From Alsobacter metallidurans (lineage in GTDB: Bacteria > Pseudomonadota > Alphaproteobacteria > Rhizobiales > Beijerinckiaceae), in the NCBI RefSeq assembly GCF_014636935.1, contig NZ_BMES01000001.1, positions 1,803,782 to 1,867,781 on the forward strand: a stretch of 64,000 bases of DNA, written 5' to 3'. A model generated the notes under the pieces. It was not told where the DNA came from. It made no database searches and was given only the letters and a program-made list of their open reading frames with translations. This document shows, piece after piece, positions 16,889-25,421 of the stretch. The position numbers were made by a program, and so were the translations under genes. Numbering within the stretch: the first letter of the stretch is position 1; every line of letters begins with the position of its first letter.

Positions 16889-17836
16889 ATGCAGGACGAC
16901 GCACAGACCCAAGTTCGCGCGGCGTGGCTCTACTACATGGAAGGCCTCACACAGGCGGAGGTCGCAGACCGGCTGAAAATGACCCGGCTGCGCGTCAACC
17001 GCCTCCTGGTCGACGCCCGAGGCAGCGGCCTTGTGAACATCTCGATCAATTCGCGCCTCGAAAGCTGCGTCAGGTTTGAACGCGCTCTCGTGGACGAATT
17101 CGGGCTTCGAGACGCGGTGGTGGTGCCCACGCCTTCCAGCCCGGACCAGGTGCATGCGGTGGTCGGCCAGGCGGCCGGAGAATTCATATCGCGCCTGATC
17201 GAGGACAACCCGTCCGGGGTTTTCGGCGTCGGCTGGGGCGGAACGTTGCGCGAGACGATCCGGCATGTCCGCTCCGGCCGGTTTCCTGACATGAAGGTCA
17301 CCTCCATGATGGGCGGCCTGACCTACGGGATCGAGATCAACACGTTCGAGATCGCCAGCGAACTGGCGCGACGCTGGCAGGCGGAGTGCCATTATCTCGC
17401 TGCCCCCATCTATGCGGGCACGCCGGAAAGCCGCAACACCATCGTGGCCCAGGACGTCTTCCAGCACGCCTTTGAGCGGATCCGGTCCACCGACGTCGCG
17501 ATCCTCAGCGCCGGCGACATGACGGATCGATCGCTGCTGATCCGCTACGGCCTGCCCCCTCTGGTCGAAGTTCAGGACCTGGTGCGGGCCGGGGCTGTCG
17601 GCGACATGCTCGGGCAGTTCATCGATTCCCGGGGTCAGCCTATCGAGCATCCCATCAATCAGCGCGCCATTGCGCTGCCGCATGATGCGTTGCGCTCGAT
17701 CCCAACCGTGATTCTGGCGTCTGGCGGAGCCAACAAGGCCGCCGTGATCGCGGCTGCGCTTCGCGGCAAGCTCGCGTCAGTGCTGATCACCGACGAGAGC
17801 GCCGCCGAGGCGGTGCTCCAGATCCTGAGAAGGTGA
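16889..17836 (+). CDS. SorC-family sugar-binding transcriptional regulator
   Basis: A 315-residue regulator. The N-terminal helix-turn-helix (YYMEGLTQAEVADRLKMTR followed by VNRLLVDARGSGLV, about residues 15-52) is followed by a sugar-binding domain of the SorC/DeoR phosphosugar type (ALVDEFGLRDAVVVP; FGVGWGGTLRETI; MMGGLTYGIEIN; CHYLAAPIYAGTPESR; ASGGANKAAVIAAALRG). Such proteins respond to a phosphorylated sugar or sugar intermediate. The ATG at 16889 is used because GGAG lies 5 bp upstream. The gene overlaps or abuts the kinase gene and is divergent from the polyol dehydrogenase, which suggests local control of this polyol cluster and perhaps the other transporter operons. Confidence 0.9.
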   Translation: MQDDAQTQVRAAWLYYMEGLTQAEVADRLKMTRLRVNRLLVDARGSGLVNISINSRLESCVRFERALVDEFGLRDAVVVPTPSSPDQVHAVVGQAAGEFISRLIEDNPSGVFGVGWGGTLRETIRHVRSGRFPDMKVTSMMGGLTYGIEINTFEIASELARRWQAECHYLAAPIYAGTPESRNTIVAQDVFQHAFERIRSTDVAILSAGDMTDRSLLIRYGLPPLVEVQDLVRAGAVGDMLGQFIDSRGQPIEHPINQRAIALPHDALRSIPTVILASGGANKAAVIAAALRGKLASVLITDESAAEAVLQILRR

Positions 17837-17841
17837 ACGCA

Positions 17842-19293
17842 ATGGCCTCGGTCCTCGGCATCGACCTCGGAACGTCCGGCGTGAAATCGGTCCTGGTCGA
17901 CGACCATGACCGGGTCCTCGCGGAAGCCATGGCGCCGCTTACGGTATCGCGCCCGAGAGCGCTCTGGTCCGAGCAGGATCCAGAAGACTGGTGGCAAGCC
18001 GTCGAGCTGACGCTCGATGAGCTGGCGCGCGCCCATCCCGAGAAACTGGCCGCTGTCCGGGCGATCGGGCTGTCGGGACAGATGCTCGGAGTGACGTGCC
18101 TCGACGCGTCCGACCGTCCCCTGCGACCCGCCATTCTGTGGAACGACGGCCGCGCGAGCAGCGAATGCGCCGAGTTGGAGGCGGCTCTGCCCGACTTCGC
18201 AGGCCTCACTGGCTCTCGCGCGATGCCGGGCTTCCCGGCGCCGAAGCTGCTTTGGCTCTCGCGCCACGAACCGCAGACGCTGGCGTCGGCGCGGCGCATC
18301 CTGCTGCCAAAGGATTTTGTCCGCCTTCGCCTCACCGGCGAAGCGGCGAGCGACCACGCGGATTCCAGCGCCACGCTGCTCATGGACACGGTTGCGGGCC
18401 GCTGGGACGTGAGGCTGCTGGGAGCATGCGGCGTCGCCCCGGAACAGATGCCGAAGCTGCTGGCTTGCGACGAGGCGGGCGGCGGCCTTCGTCGCGTCCA
18501 CGCGGAGCGCTGGGGCATGCGGTCCGATACGCCCGTGGTCGGCGGCGCCGGCGACAACATGTGCGGCGCGGTTGGGGCTGGGGTCGTCGAGGCGGGCCGG
18601 GGCCTCGTCAGCCTGGGCACTTCTGGCGTGTACTTCTTCGTCAATGATCGCTACTTGCCTGCGCGGAGCGGGGGCACGCACACGCATCGCCACGCCATTG
18701 ACGGTCTCTATGGCCAGAATGGCTGCATCCTCAGCGCAGGAGCGGCGCTGGCCTGGGCGGCTGGCCTCGTGGGCGCGAAAGACGTTCCGCATCTGCTTGC
18801 GCAGCTGGAGGCGGCAGGGCTCGCCGTCGAGGACACGCCCGTCTTCACCCCCTATCTGGCAGGCGAAAGAACGCCCCACAACGATGCCGGCCTGACCGGG
18901 ACTTTCTCCGGCCTGACCTTTTCGACCACGCCGCTTCACATGGTTCATGCCGTCCTGGAAGGCGTCGCCTTGGCGTTGGCCGACTGCCACGACGCGCTGA
19001 AGGCGAGCGGCGCGCGGATCGCGGGCCTTTCCCTGGTCGGGGGAGGATCGCGCAGCCGCCTCTGGGCCAGCCTCGTCGCCAGCGCCATCGACATGCCCCT
19101 GTCGGTGACAGCCGACGCCTCGGTCGGCCCTGCGCTCGGCGCGGCCAGGCTGGCGCGCAGCGGCGTGGGCGGGCCGCTGGTGAGCGATGCCTCGGACGGG
19201 GCCGCCGCCTTGGAGGTTCGGCCCGTCGCCCATCTCGTCGACGCTCTGGCGTCAAAGCGTCAGCGCTATATGCGGCACCTCGCCCTGCGCTGA
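17842..19293 (+). CDS. xylB: Xylulokinase-like FGGY carbohydrate kinase
   Basis: A 483-residue FGGY-family kinase that transfers phosphate from ATP to a ketose. N-terminal phosphate-binding motif GIDLGTSGVKSVLVD, WNDGRAS, the catalytic-Asp segment GGAGDNMCGAVGAG, the SLGTSGVYF phosphate loop, and SLVGGGSRSRLW near the C-terminus are all present. XylB of E. coli has QMHG after the first loop; here it is SGQMLGV, so the His that contacts xylulose is Leu. The substrate may therefore be another ketose. The start is taken as ATG 17842 with GAGAAGG upstream; a GTG at 17833 overlapping the regulator stop as GTGA is an alternative. It probably phosphorylates the ketose made by the polyol dehydrogenases. 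Confidence 0.88.
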   Translation: MASVLGIDLGTSGVKSVLVDDHDRVLAEAMAPLTVSRPRALWSEQDPEDWWQAVELTLDELARAHPEKLAAVRAIGLSGQMLGVTCLDASDRPLRPAILWNDGRASSECAELEAALPDFAGLTGSRAMPGFPAPKLLWLSRHEPQTLASARRILLPKDFVRLRLTGEAASDHADSSATLLMDTVAGRWDVRLLGACGVAPEQMPKLLACDEAGGGLRRVHAERWGMRSDTPVVGGAGDNMCGAVGAGVVEAGRGLVSLGTSGVYFFVNDRYLPARSGGTHTHRHAIDGLYGQNGCILSAGAALAWAAGLVGAKDVPHLLAQLEAAGLAVEDTPVFTPYLAGERTPHNDAGLTGTFSGLTFSTTPLHMVHAVLEGVALALADCHDALKASGARIAGLSLVGGGSRSRLWASLVASAIDMPLSVTADASVGPALGAARLARSGVGGPLVSDASDGAAALEVRPVAHLVDALASKRQRYMRHLALR

Positions 19294-19303
19294 TCCCCGT
19301 CGT

Positions 19304-20095
19304 TCACGCGCCGCGCACGGCGTCCAGCAACTCTTCGTGGATCAGCCCATTCGAGGCGATCTTCTCCAAGTCGTCGTCGCCGGATTCGGCGCCCGACGCT
19401 GTGGTGACCCGACCGCCTGCGCTGCGCACGAGCGGCATGGCGGCGGCATGCGAAACGATGTCGGCCTTGAGGGCGACGAAGCCGTCCAACTGTCCCGCCG
19501 CCACCAGGGACATCTCGAGGCCGCCCGAAACCACGATGCGGACGCCCCGCGTCCGCTCCGCCAGCCGGCGGACCACATCCGCCGACCGTGCGATCTCGTC
19601 GCCCGTGTAGTGGGACGTGAGCACTACCGAAACAACGGCGTCGGAGAGGCGGCGCGTCTTCGAAACGGCCGCGGGCTTTCCGTTCACGGTCGCGACGCCA
19701 TCCAGCGCATAGTGGGCCACAAGGCCCGCCACCGGCGCACAAGTAATCCCGAGTATCGTCCGGCCCTGTTCCTGGTAGGCCATCGTCACCGAAAACCAGG
19801 GCAGGCCGCTCGCATAGTTCACCGTTCCGTCGAGCGGATCGATGATCCAGCGTGGTCCGTCAACGGAGCCAGAAAATCCTGCTTCCTCTGACAGAATGGC
19901 GGCCTCGGGCGTGAGCGCCCGGAGACCTTCGATGACGAGCGCTTCGGATGCGAGATCCGCCGCCGTGACGACGTCGCGCAACTCCTTGCGAGCGATCGAC
20001 AGGGGATCGTTCTGCATACGGACGAGAAGCTCGCCGGCCCGGCGCGCCAGGTCGTCCGCAGGCCCGATCAGCGACGCCGCTGTGTGCTCAGCCAT
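19304..20095 (-). CDS. Inositol-monophosphatase-family protein with an altered metal ligand
   Basis: A 263-residue protein of the IMPase/fructose-1,6-bisphosphatase fold. Early motifs are intact: DVVTAADLASE, SEEAGF (metal-binding Glu), and WIIDPLDGTVNY with two metal aspartates. The usual C-terminal WDxAAG motif is replaced by VSHAAAM before LVRSAGGRVT, so the third metal Asp appears to be Ser. Activity may be changed, or the fold used for another phosphomonoester. It overlaps the preceding metallophosphoesterase gene by 8 bp and is the last gene of the operon that begins at 26243; it converges on xylB with a 10-bp gap. Likely to release phosphate from a polyol or sugar phosphate if active. 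Confidence 0.85.
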   Translation of the reverse strand: MAEHTAASLIGPADDLARRAGELLVRMQNDPLSIARKELRDVVTAADLASEALVIEGLRALTPEAAILSEEAGFSGSVDGPRWIIDPLDGTVNYASGLPWFSVTMAYQEQGRTILGITCAPVAGLVAHYALDGVATVNGKPAAVSKTRRLSDAVVSVVLTSHYTGDEIARSADVVRRLAERTRGVRIVVSGGLEMSLVAAGQLDGFVALKADIVSHAAAMPLVRSAGGRVTTASGAESGDDDLEKIASNGLIHEELLDAVRGA

Positions 20096-20933
20096 TCTGC
20101 TCACCCCGTATTGCGTGGCCCGGATATGCGGGATCGAGCACGAACTCGCGGCGCGGTCCAAAATCTCCGATCGGCTGCACATGGCTCACGAGACCGGCTT
20201 CGGGGTCCCAGACATGGACCGCGAAAGCCGGCGGCTCGAGAATGAACCGGTTCGACTCGCCTGGTCGAAGATCCAGCGCGACCTGATGAGCCGAACTGGG
20301 AGCCACATACCCCATGGTCTTGGCGAAACGGCGCTGGATCGGCCTGTGATAATGCCCGCAGGCGACACGCTCGATCTCCGGATGGGCGGCCACCAACGCG
20401 GCGAAACCAGGGGATGTCCGGCATGGAATCGCGTCCATCCCGGCCACCGCCACGCGAAAGGGCGGATGGTGCATGAAGACTAGCGTCGGCCGGCCCTCGC
20501 CCTCCGCCAGCCGCTCGGCGAACCAGACCTCGCGTTCGGCGCAGATCTCTCCGCCGTCTTCGCCGGCGATCACGGTGTCCAGTCCGATCAGCCGGACCGT
20601 AAAGTCGTCGATCACGTAGTGCAGAAACCCGGATTCCGGCAGGTAGGGATGTCCCGCCCTCAGGCCGTTCGCGAAGTTTTCGCGACGGTCATGGTTTCCG
20701 GGGATTACGTAGACTGGCATCGGCAGCGCCGCGAGCGCCTCCTGGACGATCGCGTATTCCTCCGGAAGTCCGCAGTCGGCGAGGTCGCCGGTGACAAGCA
20801 CGCAATCCGGGTGTGGCTCCATCGCCAGCACGGCCTCCACGGCCCTCCGCATGGCCGCGTTGGTGTCGACGTCGCCATAGGCGGGCCGACCATTTGGGCG
20901 AGCGTGGAAATCGCTCAGTTGAACGATTATCAT
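20088..20933 (-). CDS. Calcineurin-like phosphodiesterase (CpdA/GpdQ type)
   Basis: A 281-residue two-metal phosphoesterase with all family blocks: QLSDFHARP, VTGDLADCG, IPGNHDRR, FMHHPPF, and CGHYHRPIQ. This arrangement fits the CpdA/GpdQ class, which cleaves cyclic nucleotides or glycerophosphodiesters. It has no signal peptide, so it acts in the cytoplasm. It lies 79 bp after the binding-protein gene, behind a strong hairpin, and overlaps the IMPase-like gene by 8 bp. Together the two could cleave an imported diester and then the resulting monoester. A second enzyme of the same fold begins the same operon at 26243. Confidence 0.88.
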   Translation of the reverse strand: MIIVQLSDFHARPNGRPAYGDVDTNAAMRRAVEAVLAMEPHPDCVLVTGDLADCGLPEEYAIVQEALAALPMPVYVIPGNHDRRENFANGLRAGHPYLPESGFLHYVIDDFTVRLIGLDTVIAGEDGGEICAEREVWFAERLAEGEGRPTLVFMHHPPFRVAVAGMDAIPCRTSPGFAALVAAHPEIERVACGHYHRPIQRRFAKTMGYVAPSSAHQVALDLRPGESNRFILEPPAFAVHVWDPEAGLVSHVQPIGDFGPRREFVLDPAYPGHAIRGEQNG

Positions 20934-20966
20934 GGACGAAGTCTCTGGCTGGTTCAGAACGACGAC

Positions 20967-21002
20967 GCCTGCCGCCCGGCTCCGCGCGGCCGGGCGGCAG
21001 GC
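20967..21002 (-). terminator. Strong 14-bp hairpin after the sugar-binding-protein gene
   Basis: GCCTGCCGCCCGGC (20967-20980) and its exact complement (20989-21002) enclose an 8-base loop. No T-run follows on the minus strand, so full termination is unlikely. Placed between the binding-protein gene and the downstream hydrolases, it more likely stabilises the upstream mRNA or partly stops transcription, keeping the binding protein in excess. Confidence 0.6.
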
Positions 21003-21012
21003 GGGAGGAGCG

Positions 21013-22290
21013 TTACTTCATCAGCGCTTCGGTTTCTGAAACAATGCGCTCGATACCGGCCTTCGGCGCCGTCTCGCCGCGCATTACGCTGTTGATGACC
21101 TCGCGCTGCGTCCGCCAGATCCGGACCGAATTGTTGCCCGGGTAGCCCTGCCAAGGGGCGGCGCGATCGACCTGGCCGTTGATGGTGCGGAAGTTCGGAT
21201 TGGCCTTGTAGAACGGGCCGAGGAACTCGTCAGATCCTGCCCGAAGATTGGTCGGCATGTAGCCGGCCGTCTCGACCACGATCTTCTGGGCCTCCGGCCC
21301 GGTGACGAATTTGATGAACTCCCAGGCCGCCTTCTGCTTCGCCGGGTCCTTGGCGGTGATCAGCGCGGCGTTTCCGCCCGTCGGCAGCTTGCCCTTCGCC
21401 TTGTCGTCGATCGGGAAGAGGGCGGTCTTCAGCGTGAACCGGTCGCCGATCAGGTCCGTAACCTGTCGCAGACGCGCCGGGGTGTCGAAGAAGATGCCGA
21501 TCTTGCCTGCGATGAATTGCTGGCGTGATTGATCCCAGTCGATCAGCGGCATGCCGGCTTCCGTCACGAAGCTCCGCAGCGTCTGCAACGCTTTTTCGCC
21601 ATAGGCGCCGCCGAAGCCGACCTTCTTGCCGCTGTCGTCCAGCAGCGTCGCGCCGCCCTGCAGGATCATGCCGCGCCACAACCAGTCGTCGGGCCAATCG
21701 TGGATATTGTACGCCATTCCGGCGACATCGGTCGCGCCGGCCCGGATCGCCTTGGCGAGCGCAACCAGAGCGGCCCAGTTGTCCGGCATCTTGTCAGGAT
21801 CGCCGCCGGCCTTCTTCACCAGCTCGGCGTTGTAGTACATGAGCGGCGTCGAGGCGTTGAAGGCGAGGCCGGATTGCTTGCCGTTGGCCTGCCCAAGCGA
21901 TAGCAGCGCGTCGGAATAGTTGACCTTGCGCCAGGCTTCCGGCTCGGCCGCGAGCATCGGCCCGAGATCGACGATCTGCTTGCGCTTGTCCAAAGCCTCC
22001 ACGAGCTCGCTCAGGAGATGGAAGCCTGAGTAGTAGACGTCCGGCAACTGATTGGTGACCGACTGCCGCAGCATCGTCTGGTGACCTTCGTCGTAGCTTG
22101 CTGCCGGCGCGCGGAAGTTGATCTTGATCTTGGGGTGCGCCTTCATGAATTCCTGGGCGATCGGCTCATGAAATTTGGCGAAGGCCGGAAAGGCGTAGAA
22201 GACGTCGAGGGTGACGTCCTGGGCCCTGGCCGCCGTGCTGGCGACGAGGGCGAGCGCCGCGGCTGCGAACGCTCTGCCGATGCTTTTCAT
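21013..22290 (-). CDS. Carbohydrate ABC transporter binding protein (UgpB-like, CUT1)
   Basis: A 425-residue periplasmic protein. The start at 22290 has GGAGAG 7 bp upstream. A signal peptide ends near TAARA (residue 23). The mature part begins DVTLDVFYAFPAFAKFHEP and carries FNASTPLMYYNAEL and TGPEAQKIVVETAGYMPTN, as in binding proteins of the glycerol-phosphate/maltose class. It is a different protein from UgpB at 13500, but related. It feeds the permeases at 22339 and 23223 with the ATPase at 24131. The neighbouring phosphodiesterases suggest that the ligand is a glycerophosphodiester or a phosphorylated sugar. Confidence 0.9.
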   Translation of the reverse strand: MKSIGRAFAAAALALVASTAARAQDVTLDVFYAFPAFAKFHEPIAQEFMKAHPKIKINFRAPAASYDEGHQTMLRQSVTNQLPDVYYSGFHLLSELVEALDKRKQIVDLGPMLAAEPEAWRKVNYSDALLSLGQANGKQSGLAFNASTPLMYYNAELVKKAGGDPDKMPDNWAALVALAKAIRAGATDVAGMAYNIHDWPDDWLWRGMILQGGATLLDDSGKKVGFGGAYGEKALQTLRSFVTEAGMPLIDWDQSRQQFIAGKIGIFFDTPARLRQVTDLIGDRFTLKTALFPIDDKAKGKLPTGGNAALITAKDPAKQKAAWEFIKFVTGPEAQKIVVETAGYMPTNLRAGSDEFLGPFYKANPNFRTINGQVDRAAPWQGYPGNNSVRIWRTQREVINSVMRGETAPKAGIERIVSETEALMK

Positions 22291-22338
22291 GGTGAGTCTC
22301 TCCATTGCGGTCGCCAGAGCGGCGGTCCGAGGGCGGGG

Positions 22339-23223
22339 CTACTTCACTCCGGTCATCGTGACGCCATCGATGAACCGGCGTCTCGCGATCAGGAAAGCGA
22401 TGACGAGAGGGGCGGTCAGAACGGTCGCGGCGGCCGTGAGCGCTCCGTAGTTGGAGCCCGTCTCGGCGTCGGCGAAGAACATCATTCCGAGCGGCGGCGG
22501 GGCCATCTTGGCGTCCGAGATGACGATCAGAGGCCAGTAGAGATCGTTCCAGTGCGCCACGGCGGAGAAGACCGAGAAGGCGGCGATCGCCGGCCACGCG
22601 CTGGGCGTCACGATTCGCCAGACAATCTCGAACTCGCTCACGCCGTCGAGGCGCGCCGCGTGGATGATGTCGTCGGGGAAGCTGCGGAAGAACTGGCGCA
22701 GCAGAAAGATGGCGAAGACCGAAAGGAAAAACGGCGCCATCATCGAGAAATAGGTGTTCAGCAATCCCAGTTCGGCGAGCGCGATGTAGAGGGGCATCGC
22801 GGGCACTTGAACGGGTATGCACAATCCCAGCAGCACCAGGACGAAGACCACGTTCCGGCCGGGGAAGTTCAATTTCGCCAGCGCATACGCGCAGGGGATC
22901 GCGACAAGCAGTTGCACTGCCAGAATCCCGAAGCACAGGATCAGCCCGTTTAGCGCAAAGCGCAGCAAAGGCGCCTGCGATAACGCGAAGGTGTAGTTCT
23001 CAACGCCGTAGAAATTCTTCGGCCAGAGTGAGATCTGCGCCGTGAAGATCTCAGCCGGCGGCTTGACCGACGTGATCAGCATCCACACGAACGGCAGGAG
23101 CATGAACACGGCGCCAGCCACCAGGACGGCATGGACGGCGACGAGCGACAGAAGGCGCGCCGCCATGGCGCCGGCCGGAACGGGCCGCGCAGCCGCCCCG
23201 CTCGGGAGTGCGGTCTCGGCCAT
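22339..23223 (-). CDS. Carbohydrate ABC transporter permease (MalG/UgpE class)
   Basis: A 294-residue inner-membrane permease with six hydrophobic segments and the EAA-type loop HAARLDGVSEFEIVWRIVTPSAW. The start at 23223 overlaps the stop of the other permease by one base (TGATG). A much longer open frame upstream is in the wrong register relative to that gene and is not used. It forms a heterodimer with the 23223-24134 product. Confidence 0.9.
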   Translation of the reverse strand: MAETALPSGAAARPVPAGAMAARLLSLVAVHAVLVAGAVFMLLPFVWMLITSVKPPAEIFTAQISLWPKNFYGVENYTFALSQAPLLRFALNGLILCFGILAVQLLVAIPCAYALAKLNFPGRNVVFVLVLLGLCIPVQVPAMPLYIALAELGLLNTYFSMMAPFFLSVFAIFLLRQFFRSFPDDIIHAARLDGVSEFEIVWRIVTPSAWPAIAAFSVFSAVAHWNDLYWPLIVISDAKMAPPPLGMMFFADAETGSNYGALTAAATVLTAPLVIAFLIARRRFIDGVTMTGVK

Positions 23224-24134
23224 CAGTAATGCACCTTCTTGTCGAGAGTGAAGGTCTGCGCGACGGAAAAGACCAGGATGAAGGCGAGGAAGATAAACGT
23301 CAGAGCCGCCGCGTATCCGGTATGAAAGTACTGAAAGCCTTCCAGGTAGATGTTGTAGAGGAGCACCTCGGTCGTCCCCATCGGACCGCCGCGCGTCATC
23401 ACCGCGACGGTGTCGAAGATCTTGAACGCCGTGATCATGGTGGTGACGATGACGAACATCGTCGTCGGCCCGAGCAGCGGCCAAGTGATCGTGAGGAAGC
23501 GGTCGATCGGGTTCGACGCCCCGTCGATCTCGGCCGCCTCGTAAAGGTCGCGCGGAATGGCCGAGAGACCCGCGAGAAATAGGATCATATTGAAGCCCAG
23601 CAACTGCCATATGCCGATCACGGCCAGTGTCGGCAGGGCGGTCGTGGGCTCGCTGAGAAATGCGATCTGGCCGAACCCAAGCGATCTCAGCACGGCGTTC
23701 ACCGGTCCAAGCGCCGGATGCAGCAGGAACTGCCACACAGTCGCCATCGCGATCAGCGTCGACGTCACGGGCAGGAAGTATATGACTTCGTAGAACGACC
23801 GCGTTCTGCGGCGTCCATGCACCAGAATGGCGATCAAGAGCGCGCCGAAGACGCCGCCGGGAACGACAACGGCCACATAGACCAGCGTGTTAACGACCGA
23901 GCGCCGAATGATCGGATCGCCGAGCGCTTTCTGGAAATTCGCGAGGCCAACCCAGTCGGCGCTGATGGCTCCAAACTCGTAGTTGGTCATGCTGAGATAA
24001 AGCAGGACCGCAAGCGGCAGCAGGATCGTCAGGAAGAGGAGCGCCAGCGCCGGGAGCGCGAAGCCGAGCCCTGTCGCCTGCTCGATCCAGCGCCGCCGCC
24101 TGGAGCGCGCCGCGCCCTGCGCAACCGCCGTCAT
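23223..24134 (-). CDS. Carbohydrate ABC transporter permease (MalF/UgpA class)
   Basis: A 303-residue permease with a short positively charged N-terminus and six membrane segments. The EAA loop is EAAEIDGASNPIDRFLTITWPLL, followed by the usual AFKIFDTVAVMTRGGP segment. The start at 24134 overlaps the ATPase stop as ATGA. Together with the neighbouring permease it forms the channel for the binding protein at 21013. Confidence 0.9.
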   Translation of the reverse strand: MTAVAQGAARSRRRRWIEQATGLGFALPALALLFLTILLPLAVLLYLSMTNYEFGAISADWVGLANFQKALGDPIIRRSVVNTLVYVAVVVPGGVFGALLIAILVHGRRRTRSFYEVIYFLPVTSTLIAMATVWQFLLHPALGPVNAVLRSLGFGQIAFLSEPTTALPTLAVIGIWQLLGFNMILFLAGLSAIPRDLYEAAEIDGASNPIDRFLTITWPLLGPTTMFVIVTTMITAFKIFDTVAVMTRGGPMGTTEVLLYNIYLEGFQYFHTGYAAALTFIFLAFILVFSVAQTFTLDKKVHY

Positions 24135-25321
24135 GGCCAGGCCTTCAGCGACACGATGGTGTTTCGGGAGGAGCCGTCTCGCGCTTCCAGCCGCCGCCCC
24201 GCGCTGTTGAAGACGTGACACAGGCCCTCGTCGAAGGTCAGCGTGACCTCGGAGGATTCCTGAACGAGCGCAGCCGACGCCGGTGTCGCCCGCATCGTCA
24301 CGCCGGATGCATCCGGGCCGGCCAAGTCGAAATGGAGAATGAACTCGGACCCGAGATTTTCCTTTCGTCGCAGGCGCGCCGAAAATGAAGCCCTTGCGCC
24401 GTGCCCCGGATCCGCCTGTCCGATCGAGAGCGCCTCGGCGCGGATCCCGAGCGTGACCGCGGAGCCGGCGGGCTCCTCCACGGCGCGCGCCAGCGGGCGC
24501 CCGAACAGCTCCACGCGGCCGCCCGGGCCGACGGTCGCGGGCAGGAGGTTGATCGCCGGGCTGCCGATGAACTGCGCAACCTTGATGGACGCCGGCAGAT
24601 CGTACAGCTCGGACGGCTTGCCGAGCTGCAGGATCTCGCCCGCATCCATCATCGCGACCCGATCCGACATCGTCATGGCTTCGATCTGGTCGTGGGTCAC
24701 GTAGATGAAGGTTACGCCGAGCCGCTTGTGCAGCTCGGCGAGCTCCGTCCGCATGTGCACGCGCAGCTTCGCGTCCAGGTTGGACAGCGGTTCGTCCATC
24801 AGGAACACGTCGGGATTGCGCACCATCGCGCGGCCCAGCGCGACACGCTGGCGCTGGCCGCCGGAGAGCTGCGCCGGGCGGCGGTCGAGCAGGTGCTCGA
24901 GCTGCAGCTGCGCCGCCACCGCGGCGACGTCCGCGTCGATCCCGCGCATGATCTCGCGGCGGCTGCGAGACATCAGCCGCACCAGCGGGAGCCGCTGCCG
25001 CATCGTCATGCGTGACATCGTCAACGGCACGGCGATGTTCGACCGAACGGACATGTGCGGGTAGAGCGCATAGCTCTGGAACACCATCGCGACCCGCCGT
25101 TCATGCGGCCGCATGTGGTCGACGCCCAAACCGCCGATGGCCACGCTGCCGGAATCCTGGGTCTCCAGCCCTGCGATGATGCGGATGAGCGTCGACTTCC
25201 CGCAGCCCGATGGGCCGACCAGGGTCAGGAACTCTCCGTCCGCGATCGAGAGATCGACGCCGCCGAGCACCTTTGTCGCGCCGAACGATTTCGCGATGGA
25301 TTGCAAGCCGACGGTCGCCAT
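24131..25321 (-). CDS. Carbohydrate ABC transporter ATPase (UgpC/MalK class)
   Basis: A 396-residue ATPase. Walker A GPSGCGKS is at residues 36-43; Q-loop VFQSYALYPHM, signature LSGGQRQRVALGRAM, Walker B VFLMDEP, D-loop SNLDAKLR and switch His YVTHDQIEAMTMSD follow. About 160 C-terminal residues form the TOBE regulatory domain of the CUT1 class. An unusual insert of about 20 residues (SRMTMRQRLPLVRLMSRSRRE) sits in the helical domain before the signature. Start: ATG 25321; an upstream GTG at 25348 is possible. It is the only CUT1-type ATPase in the window, so it may also energise UgpA/UgpE, which lack one. Confidence 0.9.
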   Translation of the reverse strand: MATVGLQSIAKSFGATKVLGGVDLSIADGEFLTLVGPSGCGKSTLIRIIAGLETQDSGSVAIGGLGVDHMRPHERRVAMVFQSYALYPHMSVRSNIAVPLTMSRMTMRQRLPLVRLMSRSRREIMRGIDADVAAVAAQLQLEHLLDRRPAQLSGGQRQRVALGRAMVRNPDVFLMDEPLSNLDAKLRVHMRTELAELHKRLGVTFIYVTHDQIEAMTMSDRVAMMDAGEILQLGKPSELYDLPASIKVAQFIGSPAINLLPATVGPGGRVELFGRPLARAVEEPAGSAVTLGIRAEALSIGQADPGHGARASFSARLRRKENLGSEFILHFDLAGPDASGVTMRATPASAALVQESSEVTLTFDEGLCHVFNSAGRRLEARDGSSRNTIVSLKAWP

Positions 25322-25421
25322 GTCTCGGTTCTCAGCCTGCCCGTGCACGAGCCCGGGCTCTTAGTGTGGAGGTGGACATCCACCGCGGCCGCTCCATGCG
25401 GACCTTCGCGGTGGTCCCGCG

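Noticed and set aside
25349-25421. Palindromes GAGCCCGGGCTC and GGTGGACATCCACC between the phosphodiesterase and ATPase genes
   Set aside because: Short perfect palindromes are expected in GC-rich DNA; no T-run, no recurrence elsewhere in the window.
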